From Alistipes timonensis JC136 (lineage in GTDB: Bacteria > Bacteroidota > Bacteroidia > Bacteroidales > Rikenellaceae): a DNA stretch of 64,000 nt. The notes under the pieces are model-generated. The model had not been told where the DNA came from. It did not search any database and saw only the letters and a program-made list of their open reading frames with translations. The DNA lies in NCBI RefSeq assembly GCF_900107675.1, contig NZ_FNRI01000003.1, positions 124,001 through 188,000 on the forward strand, given 5' to 3'. This document shows, piece by piece, positions 43,711 through 52,388 of this stretch (the stretch's first letter is position 1; the number at the start of each line of letters is the position of its first letter). The position numbers and the translations under genes were made by a program.

Positions 43711-45876
43711 CTAATAAACGAGTTCCACATCGTCGAGATACATGATGCTGGCGGTAGAACCGGTGAAGTAATCGCCGTACTTGCTGGCGGAAGCGGTCAG
43801 CATCAGGTAATTCGGCACCGTTCCCTCGTACTCCTCGTTGTAGTGCAACTCGACGGTCACCTCCGTCCATTCGCTCGTCTCCGGGGTCGTATTGATCCAT
43901 TCGGCGTAGGCGATGATCTTGCCGTCGGTCCGGTCGTTGGTGCTGTCCTTGTTCAGGGCGCCGCTGCAATAGGTGACGGTCTTGGACGCAGGGTTGAAGA
44001 AGGTGTCGGATTTGCGGGTATCGACGACATGCGGTCCGTCCATCTCGCAGAGACAGATATAAACCTGCGCCGCGTCGGAATCGCCCTTGTTCACACCGCC
44101 GCCCGAATAATCCACCGTACCGACCGTGCCTTTGTACCAGAACTTCAACTGACGGGGACGGTAGGTGAAACCGAAAGGCTTGCCGAATCCGATGACACCG
44201 TTCGTACCGACCGTCCCGAGGTATTTGCCGACGAAGAGGTTGCCGGCAGCGAACTTGCCTAACGTCCCAAGGCCGACGAACTGGGAATTCAACTCGGCAG
44301 CCGTGGAACCCGCAGAACCGGGGCGCGGGTCTGCAACGTTTTGCGTCACGTTCTTGCTCATCGTCGACGATCCGTGATTGCCCGAATCCCAGTACTGCTC
44401 GGTGACATAGGGCAGCAGCGGGCTGGAACCCGACCACTCCTCGAATCCGGCATTGGGAACCTGAGGCCCCGCCGCCGTCGAGAAACCATAGGGTTGGTTT
44501 ATCGCCTTCTCTCCGAAGCAGAGCTGGCATTCGTATTCGGATGCGGCGCCGATGCCCGTCGCCGTAGCTTTGTAGACCCCGCGCTCCGGACTCTGCGAGG
44601 CCGGCGTCTCGCTCCACTCCGCAACGCCTTTCCGGCGGTAGCGGACCTTCACGTCGGAAGCCGACGTATCGAAGACATAGGCTTTCAGTTCGGCCTTGTC
44701 GTTCCAGCAGTCGGTCGCCGTATACGACACGACTCCCTGCGTACGCACCACCGAGGTCTTTTCGGTGCTGCGGCCGTCCTCGTCCCCGACGAGGAACGTC
44801 AGCGTACGATCCCCGGCAGGGAACTGCGCGAAGAACTTCTCGCTCAGCGTAAGCATCATGTCCGAACGGCTGTTCATCGTTACCGCGATACCATCCGCGG
44901 ATTCCGTGGTCGTATCGAGCCCGACGGGCCAGCTCCGGCCTCCGGACGACAGCGTCACCGATGCGAGGTTGCCGATGGAGATTATCTTATAGCTGATGGC
45001 CGGCACCGAGCCGAACTCCTGCATCTTTTCGATATCGAAGCCGAAACCGCTGATTTGCGGATCGGGAGCGAACATCACGGGGTCGTTCTTCTCATCGACG
45101 CTGGTGTCGACCGAAATCTCGAACGTGAGCGAACCGCCCAGATCGGGCGAATATTTGTAGCGCAGCAGGTAACGCATGCCCGGAGCGGTCGAAATGTGTT
45201 TCGTGCCGTCCTTCATCACCACGGTTTCCGTATCGTCGCCGGGCTTGGTGCCGACGCCGCGGAAACGCCAGCTGAACGCCTCCACGCCCTCGGGCAGGAT
45301 GAAATAGCCGGGTTTGCTCTCCTCGTAGTGGAGATAGATCACCTCGCCGTTCACCACCTCCTGCTGGTTGTAACGCTCGGCGAGCACCACGTTGGTCCAC
45401 AGCTCCTCCTTGAAGAGCGAGAGCACCGTCTCGTCGTATTCCACCTCGACGATCGTATTGGCGATACGGCACTCCACCTGCACGTCGGAACGCCGGCCCG
45501 AAACGACCGTGAAGTCCGTTTCGCCGCGGTAGAAGATTTCGTCGAAGGTCGCATCGACCCGGCTGCCCAGCTCCACGGAGATGGAGTAGTCGCCGGCCAG
45601 CAGCCAGATCGAACCCGGCATCTCGCCGACCGACGAATAGCGGCGGATAAGTTCCTTGGTGCGCTCTTCGCCCGTCCCCACGTATTTGTAGACGCGGATG
45701 GCGCATTCGGTCCAGGGATAGGCGTCATAAGCGCCGGCACGCGTCGACCGGGGCATGCCGAGCGAGAAACTGACGGCCCCCTTGCCTTCGGCGGCCGGGT
45801 CGGCCTCCTTCGTGCACGCCCCCGGAAAGAGGAGCGTACAGAGAAGCATCAGTGCGTATAATAGCGTTTTTTTCAT
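43711..45876 (-). CDS. DUF4493 + PCMD lipoprotein
   Basis: The gene encodes 721 residues from ATG 45876; ATG 45888 adds four residues. The lipobox is F-P-G-A-C. About 20 residues later comes S-T-R-A-G, a motif like the processing site of fimbrillin-type proteins. The first third is DUF4493-like: R-V-Y-K-Y-V, L-A-G-D-Y-S-I-S-V-E-L-G, F-Y-R-G-E-T-D-F-T-V and C-R-I-A-N-T-I-V-E-V-E-Y. A middle region has beta-sandwich character. The C-terminus (N-A-G-F-E-E-W through F-T-G-S-T-A-S-I-M-Y-L-D-D-V-E-L-V-Y) is a PCMD jelly-roll closely like that of 40359-42008. It is probably a large surface subunit. Confidence 0.8.
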   Translation of the reverse strand: MKKTLLYALMLLCTLLFPGACTKEADPAAEGKGAVSFSLGMPRSTRAGAYDAYPWTECAIRVYKYVGTGEERTKELIRRYSSVGEMPGSIWLLAGDYSISVELGSRVDATFDEIFYRGETDFTVVSGRRSDVQVECRIANTIVEVEYDETVLSLFKEELWTNVVLAERYNQQEVVNGEVIYLHYEESKPGYFILPEGVEAFSWRFRGVGTKPGDDTETVVMKDGTKHISTAPGMRYLLRYKYSPDLGGSLTFEISVDTSVDEKNDPVMFAPDPQISGFGFDIEKMQEFGSVPAISYKIISIGNLASVTLSSGGRSWPVGLDTTTESADGIAVTMNSRSDMMLTLSEKFFAQFPAGDRTLTFLVGDEDGRSTEKTSVVRTQGVVSYTATDCWNDKAELKAYVFDTSASDVKVRYRRKGVAEWSETPASQSPERGVYKATATGIGAASEYECQLCFGEKAINQPYGFSTAAGPQVPNAGFEEWSGSSPLLPYVTEQYWDSGNHGSSTMSKNVTQNVADPRPGSAGSTAAELNSQFVGLGTLGKFAAGNLFVGKYLGTVGTNGVIGFGKPFGFTYRPRQLKFWYKGTVGTVDYSGGGVNKGDSDAAQVYICLCEMDGPHVVDTRKSDTFFNPASKTVTYCSGALNKDSTNDRTDGKIIAYAEWINTTPETSEWTEVTVELHYNEEYEGTVPNYLMLTASASKYGDYFTGSTASIMYLDDVELVY

Positions 45877-45890
45877 GGTTGCATGCATTT

Positions 45891-47597
45891 TTATTCGACG
45901 ACGAGCATCAGTGTTTTATCGTCCGACTGTCCCTCGCTGTCCGTCACGATCATCCTGAAAGTCGTCTTACCCTTGAAAGTCCCCATCAGCGGCAGGAAAC
46001 GCGTAATCGGGAAGAGGATTTCCGTCTTGCCGCGCACTCCGTCCCCGACCGGGAAGCCGAGACCTTCCAGACTCGCGGAAAGCCCATCCTGATAAGTTTC
46101 GGGATCGACCAGATCGAAGCGGGGCACTAAACCGACATCCGGCAATCCGGCCCCCAACTCACCATCGATCTCCACGATCAGCGATTCGATGCCCTTCGTC
46201 GCCGTGAAACGAATCTCCACCTCGAGGTCATCCGTCACCGTGTATTCCTGCGAGAAGTCGTGGCCGCTCCAAACGATGCGGGGATCGGCTCCGCCCGACT
46301 TGTCGACCCGGACTTTCAGTTCGAAGGTGCTCCGGCGGTTCGCCTCGTCGGTGACGGCGAGCGTAAAGGTGTGAAGGCCTTCGTAATCGAAGAGCACCTT
46401 CATCAGGTCTTTCATGTCGAACGTGCGGGGCGAAACGGTCAGATTCATGACCGGGAATCCCCACAGGCGGAGCGTCGTGCGCGCCTGTCCCTCCACTTCG
46501 AACAAATCGAGGGTTCCCGACACGCCGTTACTGCGCGCGTATTCCAGGAACGCCGCGTTTTCACTGGCAAGGGCCACCGTGAAGTGGCTTGCGGGAGCCA
46601 CGGTCGTAAGCGTGAGGTTGTAGTCGTCGACCGGATAGCCGTTCTGGTCGAACTTGTCGTCGTTCAGCAGCACCTCGCCTTCCAGCACGGCATGGCTCTT
46701 CGACCACTCGATGCGGGGTGCGTTCGGATCGTTGAGATCGGGGATCGAAGCCTCCGACAGAACCGCCAAACGCTGTACGTCAACGTCGACCGTCTCGCCG
46801 TTGACCCAGTTCTCGATGGTAGCAGTGATGATGATGGAGCCGTTCTCGCCGTTGAGCAGCTCGACCGTGATCTTGCGCCACTCGCCGGGACGGGCGTTAT
46901 CGGTGACTTTGAGCGGCTGGCGGGTGATCTGTTTGCCTTCGTAGACCGTCGTCAGGTAGAGAACCAGCGAATTGGCCTGTCCCGGCAACGGACGGAGATA
47001 TCCGGCACGCTTCTCATCTTTGAGGAAAGTCAGACTCGCGTTGCCCGACAGCACCAGATCAGCCTCCGTATCGGGCCCCAGCAGGTCGTAGAGCGACTGT
47101 TTGTAGGCGACCGAAACCTTCACCGTGAGCAATCGGCAGGTGATCTCCCCCAGGTCGGTCACCTGACCTTTATTGATGACAAACGCCTGTTCGGTGCCGT
47201 AAGTCGGCGTTCCCTCGGTACCCTCCCATGCGGCATCGGGCGTCTCACCCGAATAAACGCGGAGCGTGTAGGTGCCCGTAGGCAGTTCGATGGGTTCCGC
47301 GGAACGGTCGCCGTAGGCGAAGGCCGGAACCGCCGGTTCGCCCTTTGCGTTGATAATCTCCACCGTATACGTATCGAGATCGAGGTTGGCGGCACGGGTC
47401 GCCTTTCCCGCCACCGGCGTACTGCCGATCTGTTCGTTGCGCTCCTCGACCGTCAGCGAACCTCCGAAGGTGAGATACCCCGTCTCTCCCTCGTGGGCGC
47501 CGCCCTCCGGTGCGAATGAGGTTTTCTCGCTCACGCACGAAATGAGCATCGCCGCGGCGACGAATGCGGCCGTCAAATATCCGTATAGTTTTTTCAT
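45891..47597 (-). CDS. DUF4493-like lipoprotein
   Basis: This 568-residue protein has the lipobox L-I-S-C at Cys21. About 45 residues after the cysteine it has K-A-T-R-A-A-N, again the T-R-A motif. DUF4493 hallmarks follow: T-Y-T-V-E-I-I-N-A-K-G-E, P-T-G-T-Y-T-L-R-V-Y-S-G, F-V-I-N-K-G-Q-V-T-D-L and I-T-C-R-L-L-T-V-K-V-S-V. The remaining residues appear to be further beta domains (T-A-T-I-E-N-W-V-N-G-E-T and two R-I-x-W-S segments). It sits 14 bases from the DUF4493/PCMD gene. It is likely displayed on the cell surface and may be a pilin-like or stalk subunit. Confidence 0.75.
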   Translation of the reverse strand: MKKLYGYLTAAFVAAAMLISCVSEKTSFAPEGGAHEGETGYLTFGGSLTVEERNEQIGSTPVAGKATRAANLDLDTYTVEIINAKGEPAVPAFAYGDRSAEPIELPTGTYTLRVYSGETPDAAWEGTEGTPTYGTEQAFVINKGQVTDLGEITCRLLTVKVSVAYKQSLYDLLGPDTEADLVLSGNASLTFLKDEKRAGYLRPLPGQANSLVLYLTTVYEGKQITRQPLKVTDNARPGEWRKITVELLNGENGSIIITATIENWVNGETVDVDVQRLAVLSEASIPDLNDPNAPRIEWSKSHAVLEGEVLLNDDKFDQNGYPVDDYNLTLTTVAPASHFTVALASENAAFLEYARSNGVSGTLDLFEVEGQARTTLRLWGFPVMNLTVSPRTFDMKDLMKVLFDYEGLHTFTLAVTDEANRRSTFELKVRVDKSGGADPRIVWSGHDFSQEYTVTDDLEVEIRFTATKGIESLIVEIDGELGAGLPDVGLVPRFDLVDPETYQDGLSASLEGLGFPVGDGVRGKTEILFPITRFLPLMGTFKGKTTFRMIVTDSEGQSDDKTLMLVVE

Positions 47598-47632
47598 GGT
47601 CCCTGTATTGAATGTTCTGTCGTCGGTCTTCT

Positions 47633-48484
47633 TTAAAGAATGGCATCGTCGTTGAGTTCCGTATCGACCGTCTCGGTCGCTACGGGGTTCTCGTTGAGCG
47701 TGATAATCACCTCGCCGGTATCGCCCACGCCCGAAACGTCGAACTTATAAGTGTAGAGCGTCCGGGCCGCAGGAGTCTCGTTGACGACCTCGGCGAAACG
47801 CACGACCTCGGCATCGGCCGTCGAGGAGGGAAGCTGCTTCACCGCCAGACCCGCAATGGTGAAGCGCTTGGGACGCACGTACCAGTAGGTCTCCGCGACC
47901 GTATGGTCTTCGGCCGAGTAGCCCACCTCGAACTTGTTCCCGGCCGCGGTCGTCAGCGTGAAACGCGCGCCGTTGGGGAAATAGTTCCGGAAGCGTTCCG
48001 TAAAATCGATGCGGACGATGGTATTGGCCAGCCTCGCGGCGATCGTCACCGGAGTCTGCTGCCGGGCCACCACCCGCGTATTGGTCACACCCTCGAAATA
48101 AGGTTTGTTCTCGCCTTCGGGAATATTATCGACATTCTCCGCCCCGACCCACTGCGAGGTCGAGAAGACCGTAATGCGGTAGTCGGCTTCGGGCATCAAA
48201 TCCTGACGCGGATTGTATTCGCGGACACGGGCCCACACCCGGTCGAAAGGAGTGCCGGTGGTCGTGCTCACGATACGCATCCGCAAATCCATCCCATCGG
48301 GGACCGTGATCCCGTCGGGCAGCGGAACCTCCCCGGCGCGTGTCACTGCGGCGACTTCGGGCGTACATCCGACGTTCAGCGCCAAGGCGCCCGTTCCTTC
48401 CGGATAACGGATCGGGTCGGGTTCGTTTTTCGAGCAGGCCGCCAACAGCACCGCAGCCGTCAACAGCACAAACGTTCTTTTCAT
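47633..48484 (-). CDS. Short DUF4493-like lipoprotein
   Basis: The gene encodes 283 residues from ATG 48484; ATG 48502 is possible but places six extra polar residues before the signal. The lipobox is L-L-A-A-C at Cys17. A-V-T-R-A-G lies about 30 residues later. The domain has Y-R-I-T-V-F-S-T-S-Q-W, Y-F-E-G-V-T-N-T-R-V-V-A and A-A-R-L-A-N-T-I-V-R-I-D-F, typical of the DUF4493 plan of two beta sheets. It is the shortest of the three DUF4493-like proteins and has no PCMD. It follows the fimbrillin-like gene by 23 bases. Confidence 0.75.
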   Translation of the reverse strand: MKRTFVLLTAAVLLAACSKNEPDPIRYPEGTGALALNVGCTPEVAAVTRAGEVPLPDGITVPDGMDLRMRIVSTTTGTPFDRVWARVREYNPRQDLMPEADYRITVFSTSQWVGAENVDNIPEGENKPYFEGVTNTRVVARQQTPVTIAARLANTIVRIDFTERFRNYFPNGARFTLTTAAGNKFEVGYSAEDHTVAETYWYVRPKRFTIAGLAVKQLPSSTADAEVVRFAEVVNETPAARTLYTYKFDVSGVGDTGEVIITLNENPVATETVDTELNDDAIL

Positions 48485-48507
48485 AAAATTGCTATCGTTC
48501 ATAAACA

Positions 48508-50286
48508 TTAAGATACGATGGTTACTCGGATATTGTCGAGGTAATAATAAAAATCGGCTCCCGTCACTGCGGCCCAATTAGAAGTTCGCTGAAAGTACCC
48601 AAACCAGGTCAGACGCATCCCCTTCCTAACTTCCGAAATATTATTATCCTTGTGTGTAGGCTGATTGGTCGGGGAACCGTCCTTATCCAGCCGAAACTCT
48701 TCCACCCGTATCTCCGGATAATTCTGATTTCCGTTGCTGCCACCCGACGGTGTACCGAGATCAGTCGAAAGGCCAAAGAGGCAATCAGGATGGATATAGT
48801 TCACAAGAGTGGAAGCCCCACTACTGAAAGCAGCCCCTATCTCATAATGAAGCGCCACCTTCACGCTGCTTCCGGCACGTAAGGGCAGAGGCGGAGAATC
48901 CACACGTCCGTATTTACCACTCGGACCTACGGCCGATCCGATATGCGTACGAAATTCCAAGGATTGCTGATCGACTTTCCATCGCGTCCCCGTCCAACCG
49001 ACGAGACCTGCACCGGAAAGTTCCGATCCATTGTCATCTTCCGCATGAGCGTCATTGAAACTGGTGTCTGTAAAATCCTCGAAGAAAAGATAAGGCGCCA
49101 TGATCGTGCAGCCCGACGCGGTGACGTCTCGGACCTCGCACCTGCGGCCGAAGACCCCCTCGGCATTCGCCGAACCGACGGTCATTGACACCGTATTATC
49201 AGGAAAGCCCGTGCCCATATCGTTGAAAATCCGAACCGAAAAGGTTCCGTCGCCATTGGGTGTCACGCGCTCCGTACGGTTCGAATTGTCGAGACTTGGA
49301 AAAACATATCCTTCAGGGCAAACGATCGAGTTGATCTCCGTCACCTCCTCGCCCAGATTCACCGGGTCCACCGCAATGCGAAAATCATGTGACGGACGTA
49401 TCTCGGGAAGCGTCAGATTGACCGGAGTGATGCGGCCCGCCGTGCAGTCGCCGAAAGCCCCGCTCGACAGCGGCCAGGTGAACTCGGTGCCGTCGGACGC
49501 CGTGAAAAGCACCTCGCCGCCGCGCATGTCGCCCGGGGCGATGAAGACCCAGAACGAATCGCCCTCGCCTACGGGACGGGCGAAGCGGAGCGTCACGGCA
49601 TCGCCCGCGCCCTCCATGGAGGGTGCGGCATCGGGCGCCGCGAGATCCCAGGTCATACGCCCCGTCACGGGACGCGGAAAACGCACGCGGAGCATCGTCA
49701 CGGGACGCCCGAAAAGGTTGCGGCCCGCCGGGACCGTCACCTTCAGCGCGTGTATCTTATGTGAAAACCCGAGTGCAAGTTCGTTGACGTCGTCCAATCG
49801 GTCCGGATCGGCAGGGACGAGCTCGGGAGCCGACGCCGACGCCAGCATGATGTCGAGTTCGCCGCGCCACGTACCGTCCTGCTCGGCAGGAATCTCATAG
49901 GTGACCCGGGAACCTTCAACAGACTCGGGATAGGGATAGGCCGCATAATAGCGGTAGGTGCCGGTCGGCATCGCAGGGATGCTGCCCACGAAGAAAGCGC
50001 CGCGGTTGTCGGTCTTGTTACTCCAGAAAGTGAAAGGTTCCCGTTCGAAAACAGCGCTGCCGCTGTCGGAAAAAGCCCACAGGGCGATACGGTCGTCCTT
50101 GATCCACTCGGTCGTCACGCCGTCATCGCCGAGCGCCGTGCGCGTAGTGGCGGGGGGGGGTGCGATTCGCACCTCCACACGGCCGTTCGAAACGATAGGA
50201 CCTGTCTCCGCACGGTCGACGCAAGACCAGCAGGAGAGCGAGAAAAATAACGTTGCGAACGGAAGCAAACATCTCGTTATTTTCAT
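48508..50286 (-). CDS. Fimbrillin-like surface lipoprotein
   Basis: The gene encodes 592 residues from ATG 50286. The earlier ATG at 50304 lies at the predicted transcription start, so it is less likely. The signal ends in S-C-W-S-C. After a proline-rich run encoded by a homopolymer come T-T-R-T-A-L-G-D-D-G, W-I-K-D-D-R-I-A-L-W-A and P-T-G-T-Y-R-Y-Y-A-A-Y-P, hallmarks of the fimbrillin-like superfamily N-terminal domain. The C-terminal 200 residues start L-F-F-E-D-F-T-D-T and end Y-Y-Y-L-D-N-I-R-V-T-I, a jelly-roll-like module. It heads a seven-gene operon. Likely roles are adhesin or pilus tip/stalk protein. Confidence 0.75.
   Translation of the reverse strand: MKITRCLLPFATLFFSLSCWSCVDRAETGPIVSNGRVEVRIAPPPATTRTALGDDGVTTEWIKDDRIALWAFSDSGSAVFEREPFTFWSNKTDNRGAFFVGSIPAMPTGTYRYYAAYPYPESVEGSRVTYEIPAEQDGTWRGELDIMLASASAPELVPADPDRLDDVNELALGFSHKIHALKVTVPAGRNLFGRPVTMLRVRFPRPVTGRMTWDLAAPDAAPSMEGAGDAVTLRFARPVGEGDSFWVFIAPGDMRGGEVLFTASDGTEFTWPLSSGAFGDCTAGRITPVNLTLPEIRPSHDFRIAVDPVNLGEEVTEINSIVCPEGYVFPSLDNSNRTERVTPNGDGTFSVRIFNDMGTGFPDNTVSMTVGSANAEGVFGRRCEVRDVTASGCTIMAPYLFFEDFTDTSFNDAHAEDDNGSELSGAGLVGWTGTRWKVDQQSLEFRTHIGSAVGPSGKYGRVDSPPLPLRAGSSVKVALHYEIGAAFSSGASTLVNYIHPDCLFGLSTDLGTPSGGSNGNQNYPEIRVEEFRLDKDGSPTNQPTHKDNNISEVRKGMRLTWFGYFQRTSNWAAVTGADFYYYLDNIRVTIVS
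50152..50160 (-). repeat. Homopolymer tract (C9 on the coding strand) in the fimbrillin-like gene
   Basis: Nine C on the coding strand encode three prolines (residues 43-45 from the 50286 start) ahead of the T-T-R motif. A length change would truncate the protein near its N-terminus. The frame is intact as read. Confidence 0.9.
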
Positions 50287-50310
50287 CTGCAAAAAGCGAC
50301 TCAACCGTCA

Positions 50311-50341
50311 CAAAAATAGAATAATAAAGTTTTTATGCGAA
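50311..50341 (-). promoter_or_regulatory. Promoter of the fimbrillin-like operon
   Basis: On the minus strand TATTTTTG (50318-50311) matches TAnnTTTG, with TTCG (50341-50338) 19 bases upstream as a weak -33 element. Transcription would begin near 50305, which supports translation from 50286 rather than 50304. Confidence 0.55.
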
Positions 50342-50467
50342 ATATTTTCAACGAACTCCCCGATTTTCATCACGAAACGGTATCAAAAACCAGACGCAAG
50401 ACAATTAAACAATTTGCTCGGCTATGGCACGCAATGTTTCCCGATTTTTTCGTAATTTCGTAGCGTC

Positions 50468-51070
50468 ATGAAGACCAACCGCGACGAGATACTGCGAAAC
50501 TGCTTTACCGTATTCGTCTCCAAGAACTACGAACGGGCGACCATCACCGAACTGTCCCGAGCCTGCGGACTTTCGCGTATGGGCATACACCACTATTTCC
50601 CCAACAAACAGGCCGTCTTCATGGCCGTCGCCGACCGCTACGTCTTCGAGATACAGACCCCCGAAAACAAGTTCACGGCCGCGGACGGGACGCTGGCCGA
50701 GTTCATCGAACGGTATATAGAGGGCGTAAGGCAAACCATGACGCAACTGCTGGTGCTGTGCAAGGGGGGGGGTGACGTCGCGCTGAACATCTACTACCTC
50801 AACTTCATGATGCAGGTGCGCCAGTATTATCCCGGAGCGGACCGGAAATTCCGGACGCTGATGCAACTGACCCAGACATACTGGCGGCAGGCCGTGGAGC
50901 AGGCGACCCGAAGCGGCGAACTGCGCTCCGACCTCGATCCGTCCCACATCGCAGGACTCTTCCATCAGATCCATTTCGGACTTTCGTTCGAACAGGCGTT
51001 CCTCAACGGTCTCGACCTCGAACATCTCTACCGCCAGTTCCGCTGTCTGTACAGCCTGATCCGGAGCTGA
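50468..51070 (+). CDS. TetR/AcrR-family transcriptional repressor
   Basis: This 200-residue protein has the N-terminal TetR helix-turn-helix: A-T-I-T-E-L-S-R-A-C-G-L-S-R-M-G-I-H-H-Y-F at about residues 24-44, then P-N-K-Q-A-V-F. The C-terminal two-thirds is the variable helical ligand-binding and dimerisation domain. It is divergent from the fimbrillin-like operon. A perfect palindrome 20 bases past its stop codon, in the promoter region of the next gene, is the obvious operator candidate. A nine-G run lies at codons 99-102. The effector is unknown. Confidence 0.9.
   Translation: MKTNRDEILRNCFTVFVSKNYERATITELSRACGLSRMGIHHYFPNKQAVFMAVADRYVFEIQTPENKFTAADGTLAEFIERYIEGVRQTMTQLLVLCKGGGDVALNIYYLNFMMQVRQYYPGADRKFRTLMQLTQTYWRQAVEQATRSGELRSDLDPSHIAGLFHQIHFGLSFEQAFLNGLDLEHLYRQFRCLYSLIRS
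50764..50772 (+). repeat. Poly-G tract (G9) in the TetR gene
   Basis: Nine G bases encode Lys-Gly-Gly-Gly at residues 99-102, in the ligand-binding domain. Slippage would remove the C-terminal half and so dimerisation. Confidence 0.9.
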
Positions 51071-51089
51071 ACATTTTTTTATGGATAAA

Positions 51090-51111
51090 AAAGTATACAA
51101 CCGTATACTTT
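51090..51111. promoter_or_regulatory. Palindromic operator candidate for the TetR repressor
   Basis: Nine-base arms AAAGTATAC (51090-51098) and GTATACTTT (51103-51111) are perfect inverted repeats around AACC. The site starts 20 bases after the TetR stop and ends 16 bases before the -7 box of the next gene, so it covers the -33 region. Size and symmetry fit a TetR dimer site. Confidence 0.6.
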
Positions 51112-51127
51112 CGAACCCTGTTTTTGC

Positions 51128-51135
51128 TATATTTG
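51128..51135 (+). promoter_or_regulatory. -7 promoter box of the small membrane protein gene
   Basis: TATATTTG matches TAnnTTTG exactly. The start codon is 47 bases downstream. The palindrome at 51090-51111 overlaps the expected -33 region. Confidence 0.65.
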
Positions 51136-51182
51136 CACTTGCCCGGCATACCCGGACATAACCCAAGTCACTCAAAAACAAA

Positions 51183-51638
51183 ATGAAAACATTCAACTAC
51201 ACCCCGACCAGCCCGGTCATGAGCAAGCTCTCGACGATCGGCATCTCACTTTTCATGATCGTATTTCCCCTCGTCGCACCCTTCGGCATCCGCATCGGCC
51301 GCATGCGCATCCTCGGGCCCACGGCCGTCACCGTGATCTTCGTGGCCGGAGGCCTCGCCCTGCTGGTCTTCACGCTGCTGGAAATCCGCAAAGCCCGCGT
51401 ACTGGCCGCCCAGGGGGCCTCGATCACCGTCGACGGCGACACGGTGACCTATCCCGTAGTAAAGAAAAACGGGATCGAACAGGGCCGGTTCAACATCCCG
51501 GATATCGAATGGGTCAAATACGACGAGGAAGAGAACGAGTGCAAGATCAAAACCGTCGACGACCACATCATCCTGCGCACCGACTTTTTCGAAAACTGGG
51601 AGGCCTACGAAGACTTCCGCGCCCTGCTCGGCAAATAA
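51183..51638 (+). CDS. Small two-TM membrane protein with C-terminal PH-like domain
   Basis: This 151-residue protein has two membrane segments, about 16-36 (L-S-T-I-G-I-S-L-F-M-I-V-F-P-L-V) and 45-67. A cytoplasmic region follows: A-S-I-T-V-D-G-D-T-V-T-Y-P-V-V, F-N-I-P-D-I-E-W-V-K-Y and I-I-L-R-T-D-F-F-E-N-W. The strand pattern resembles bacterial PH-like domains of small membrane proteins, without a certain family match. Its promoter overlaps the palindrome, so it is probably the TetR target. Function is unknown. Confidence 0.7.
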   Translation: MKTFNYTPTSPVMSKLSTIGISLFMIVFPLVAPFGIRIGRMRILGPTAVTVIFVAGGLALLVFTLLEIRKARVLAAQGASITVDGDTVTYPVVKKNGIEQGRFNIPDIEWVKYDEEENECKIKTVDDHIILRTDFFENWEAYEDFRALLGK

Positions 51639-51717
51639 ACGGCCGGTCATTCCGGCGAAAAATACGCCGAAGCGGGAAAAAAGAGCCCGCTTCCGGCACA
51701 ATGTGACCGAATTTTCT

Positions 51718-51725
51718 TATCTTTG
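51718..51725 (+). promoter_or_regulatory. -7 promoter box of the lipoprotein/protease operon
   Basis: TATCTTTG matches TAnnTTTG exactly and lies 11 bases before the ATG at 51737. No clear -33 element is seen. A 7-bp hairpin (51670-51676 with 51686-51692) just upstream could end the preceding transcript but lacks a U tract. Confidence 0.55.
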
Positions 51726-51736
51726 AATAATATACC

Positions 51737-52378
51737 ATGCAAAAGAATTTTTACAGCCTGATTACGGCCATCGCGGCCTTGTGCGCCGTCTCCTGCGATG
51801 CAATCACCGGCTGCCCCGCCGACGAAGCGAACAGTTACGCCAAAGCCATCGAACTGACCCGAAAGAGCGTGGACGGCGAACGGTTCAAAATCTACTCGGT
51901 CTCCTTTATGGAGATGAGCGAACTGTCGAACGACCTCGGCCTCGTCACCGTGAAGATGGTCAACAAGGACGACCAGGCCTTCTCGCAGAGCTATTACCTC
52001 TCGGGACTGGAGCCCACGGACCTGCGCGAAGTGCAGAGCGTGTTCGAATCGCCGGAATATGAGACCACCATAGGCATCGACCTCGGCAAACTCTCGCCCG
52101 AGACCATCGCCGCGCAGATCGCCCAGGCCAAGACGATGCTGCCCGAAGGACACACGTTCAAATCGGTGGGCTGTTACGAGATCGAGGAAGAGGTCCCGGC
52201 CGGCATGGAGCATTACAACCGGAACAAAGTGATGGGCCGGCAGACCGCGTCGTTCACGATCCGCTTCACCGAGGACGGCAAGGAGACCGAAAGCAGCGCC
52301 GGCAAGACATCGATCATTTATTACGAGGGAAAGGCGACCGTCAACCCCGACGGAAGCCTCTCCATCGAGGACAACTAA
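51737..52378 (+). CDS. Lipoprotein of unknown function
   Basis: This 213-residue protein has the lipobox C-A-V-S-C at Cys20, followed by D-A-I-T-G-C. The mature part contains helix-like S-Y-A-K-A-I-E-L-T-R-K-S and strand-rich segments, including Y-E-T-T-I-G-I-D-L-G-K-L-S and S-F-T-I-R-F-T-E-D-G-K. I do not recognise a family. It heads a compact four-gene run (gaps of 10, 21 and 15 bases) that ends with a BatD-like membrane protein. It may sense or bind something at the envelope for the cytoplasmic protease encoded two genes later; that is speculation. Confidence 0.75.
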   Translation: MQKNFYSLITAIAALCAVSCDAITGCPADEANSYAKAIELTRKSVDGERFKIYSVSFMEMSELSNDLGLVTVKMVNKDDQAFSQSYYLSGLEPTDLREVQSVFESPEYETTIGIDLGKLSPETIAAQIAQAKTMLPEGHTFKSVGCYEIEEEVPAGMEHYNRNKVMGRQTASFTIRFTEDGKETESSAGKTSIIYYEGKATVNPDGSLSIEDN

Positions 52379-52388
52379 ATACCGACCC

